Shown one piece after another: positions 62,878-64,000 of a DNA stretch of 64,000 nt. Numbering within the stretch: the first letter of the stretch is position 1; the number at the start of each line of letters is the position of its first letter. Location of the stretch: positions 50,908 to 114,907 of the forward strand of contig DATIPS010000008.1 in assembly GCA_035471805.1 (NCBI GenBank). The letters are read 5' to 3'. The DNA comes from Acidimicrobiia bacterium (GTDB taxonomy: Bacteria; Actinomycetota; Acidimicrobiia; Spongiisociales; JAHEDJ01). The position numbers were made by a program, and so were the translations under genes. The notes beneath the pieces were generated by a model. The model worked only from the letters and a program-made list of their open reading frames with translations. It did not search any database and was not told the DNA's origin.

Positions 62878-64000
62878 ATGGCTGACGACAAGGACAGGCC
62901 GCGGTCTAGTAGAGATCGTGTGAGCGATGCGTGGAAGTGGGTCGGCTCCGATGATTCGAACGCCGGAGGTCCTGACGAACCAGAGTCAGAGTCTGATGGT
63001 GCCGGTGACTTCGACGTCGGGGAGTACCTCCGTTCCGTCGAGTTGGCCGCCGGCCAGACAAGGGCGGATGAGGGTTCCGCCGGGGGATTCGAAAGTGAGT
63101 CCGAGGCCGAGCCATTGGCACGGACCGTTCCGATCCACTACGACGCCTCGCCGCCACCCGGCGGTGGGACAGAAGTGCCGGGGCAACCCGTCGCGAAGGG
63201 ATCCAGGCTGAAAGGGGCCGGGATTCGCAGATTGGTTTGGGTGGCTGCAGTCGCGATCTTTGTCTTCGCCCGCGGCGGGTTCGCCGCCGATCTTCTAGGT
63301 GACCCGACGGGCGAACAAGTACTTGACTCCTTGGAAGCGGAAATGACTGCCGGCGGTATCTCCGACGAGGCGTGGAACTGTATTGAATCCGGCCTGAGGA
63401 GTGGTGGCTACGTCGACGTCCTCAACGATGCGAGCGTGTCGGAGATAGAAGAGGCTCTGGAATCGCGTTCTGCGTCGCCCCCGCCGGAACTCATCAGTTT
63501 CCGCGAAGGTTTCGATATGTACGCCAATCCCGCCCGTTCAACGTCATGCCTAACCGCAGAAGAGGCTTCGGCACTGGCTGTCTCAGTGGGGGCCGCCGCC
63601 GGCGACGGTCCCGCCGCATTGCAGAGGGTGGTCCCGGGTGTTGATCTCCCCGAAGGCGTTGCAGGATTGGTTGTGGGGGTTGTGACCCTCGATGCCGACG
63701 TGGACGGCGCCGTGCTGATGGCACCGGGTGCAGTTCTTGACTGCGACGGTCATGCGATCCGAGGTAACTCCTCACTAGTGGGCGTCGCCATGGCCGACGA
63801 CTCAACGGTCCGCAACTGTTTCGTCTCCGGGTTCAACACGGGTGTCGGGCTCAGCGGAACGAACGGGGCGGTGGTCGAGAATGTTGAAGTGACGGACAGC
63901 CGAATCGGCTTCTACCTCGTCAACGGGACGACCAACGCAACGATCACAGCTTCGAACTCAACCGGCAACGAGATCGGATTCCTGTTCGAACCGTCGGTTT
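62878..64000 (+). CDS. membrane-anchored beta-helix (NosD/PbH1-like) protein, cut by window edge
   Basis: An ATG at 62878 (GGAGGTGTGGCAGCC upstream) opens a frame to the window end. Residues 1-120 are an acidic cytoplasmic region, a TM helix lies at about 121-138 (RLVWVAAVAIFVFARGG), and a helical segment follows (about 150-230). The rest shows right-handed beta-helix repeats, for example AVLDCDGHAIRGNSSLVGVA, STVRNCFVSGFNTGVGLSG and AVVENVEVTDSRIGFYLVNG. It parallels the 60260 protein in topology (N-in, single TM, outer domain). Carbohydrate-binding or surface-display roles are possible. Confidence 0.8.
   Translation, partial: MADDKDRPRSSRDRVSDAWKWVGSDDSNAGGPDEPESESDGAGDFDVGEYLRSVELAAGQTRADEGSAGGFESESEAEPLARTVPIHYDASPPPGGGTEVPGQPVAKGSRLKGAGIRRLVWVAAVAIFVFARGGFAADLLGDPTGEQVLDSLEAEMTAGGISDEAWNCIESGLRSGGYVDVLNDASVSEIEEALESRSASPPPELISFREGFDMYANPARSTSCLTAEEASALAVSVGAAAGDGPAALQRVVPGVDLPEGVAGLVVGVVTLDADVDGAVLMAPGAVLDCDGHAIRGNSSLVGVAMADDSTVRNCFVSGFNTGVGLSGTNGAVVENVEVTDSRIGFYLVNGTTNATITASNSTGNEIGFLFEPSV

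Overview
This is a GC-rich chromosomal window with tightly packed genes on both strands, frequent 4-base start/stop overlaps, and GTG or TTG starts. Three luciferase-like (F420-type) oxidoreductases, a Ddn-type deazaflavin-dependent nitroreductase, an MmpL-family exporter, many lipoproteins with Thr/Ser-rich linkers, and large class III cyclase-ATPase proteins together suggest an actinobacterium. An uncultured Acidimicrobiia-like lineage is my best guess, but no rRNA or taxonomic marker gene is present. I see no insertion sequences, phage genes, CRISPR arrays, tRNAs or rRNAs.

Layout. 1-1.7 kb: a MacB-like ABC exporter operon led by a GbsR/MarR-like regulator. 2.1-5.6 kb: a small membrane protein, a DUF2807 lipoprotein, and an ABC-2 exporter whose permease carries an extracytoplasmic extension. 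5.8-8.8 kb: an aminotransferase and M20 amidohydrolase pair, and a DUF5661 protein. 9-12.3 kb: small genes (methyltransferase, DUF4870 behind a large hairpin, DUF1858, stand-alone Lrp/AsnC ligand-binding domain, CPBP protease). 12.4-18.1 kb: a complete oppABCDF-type peptide importer. 18.3-19.0 kb: an alkylmercury-lyase (MerB)-like gene interrupted by one in-frame TGA exactly where the second catalytic Cys is expected, followed by a bacterial SECIS-like hairpin. I read it as a selenocysteine-containing MerB homologue. 19.1-32.7 kb: DoxX-like protein, cytochrome c lipoprotein, polytopic oxidase-like protein, MMPL exporter, glycosidase-fold enzyme, F420 oxidoreductase, Bcr/CflA-like efflux pump, a large propeller-type lipoprotein, and an aldo/keto reductase.

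32.9-35.6 kb is a small regulon: a MarR regulator divergent from yceI, with pirin and VOC genes beyond, and four copies of a 17-bp operator (RTTG-N7-CAACT type) in the two promoter regions. 35.8-48.5 kb holds a DMT permease, F420 enzymes, two class III nucleotide cyclases fused to TPR or ATPase modules, a terpenoid-cyclase-fold protein, a ChaN/erythromycin-esterase-like lipoprotein, DegV, and a membrane protein/regulator operon behind a perfect 9-1-9 palindrome. 48.7-56.4 kb holds lipoproteins, a nucleoside deoxyribosyltransferase, a cyclic-nucleotide-gated K+ channel, a group II decarboxylase and an acyltransferase. 56.5-64 kb is a cell-surface block: a two-component system bracketed by two secreted proteins sharing a C-terminal domain, with 22-bp-spaced direct repeats in the divergent promoter, followed by two membrane-anchored proteins (coiled-coil and beta-helix).

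The two most notable points are the putative selenoprotein at 18.3 kb and the two-component module with paired exported proteins at 56.5-59.9 kb. Function calls come from reading the sequence and from family knowledge; no database search was possible.
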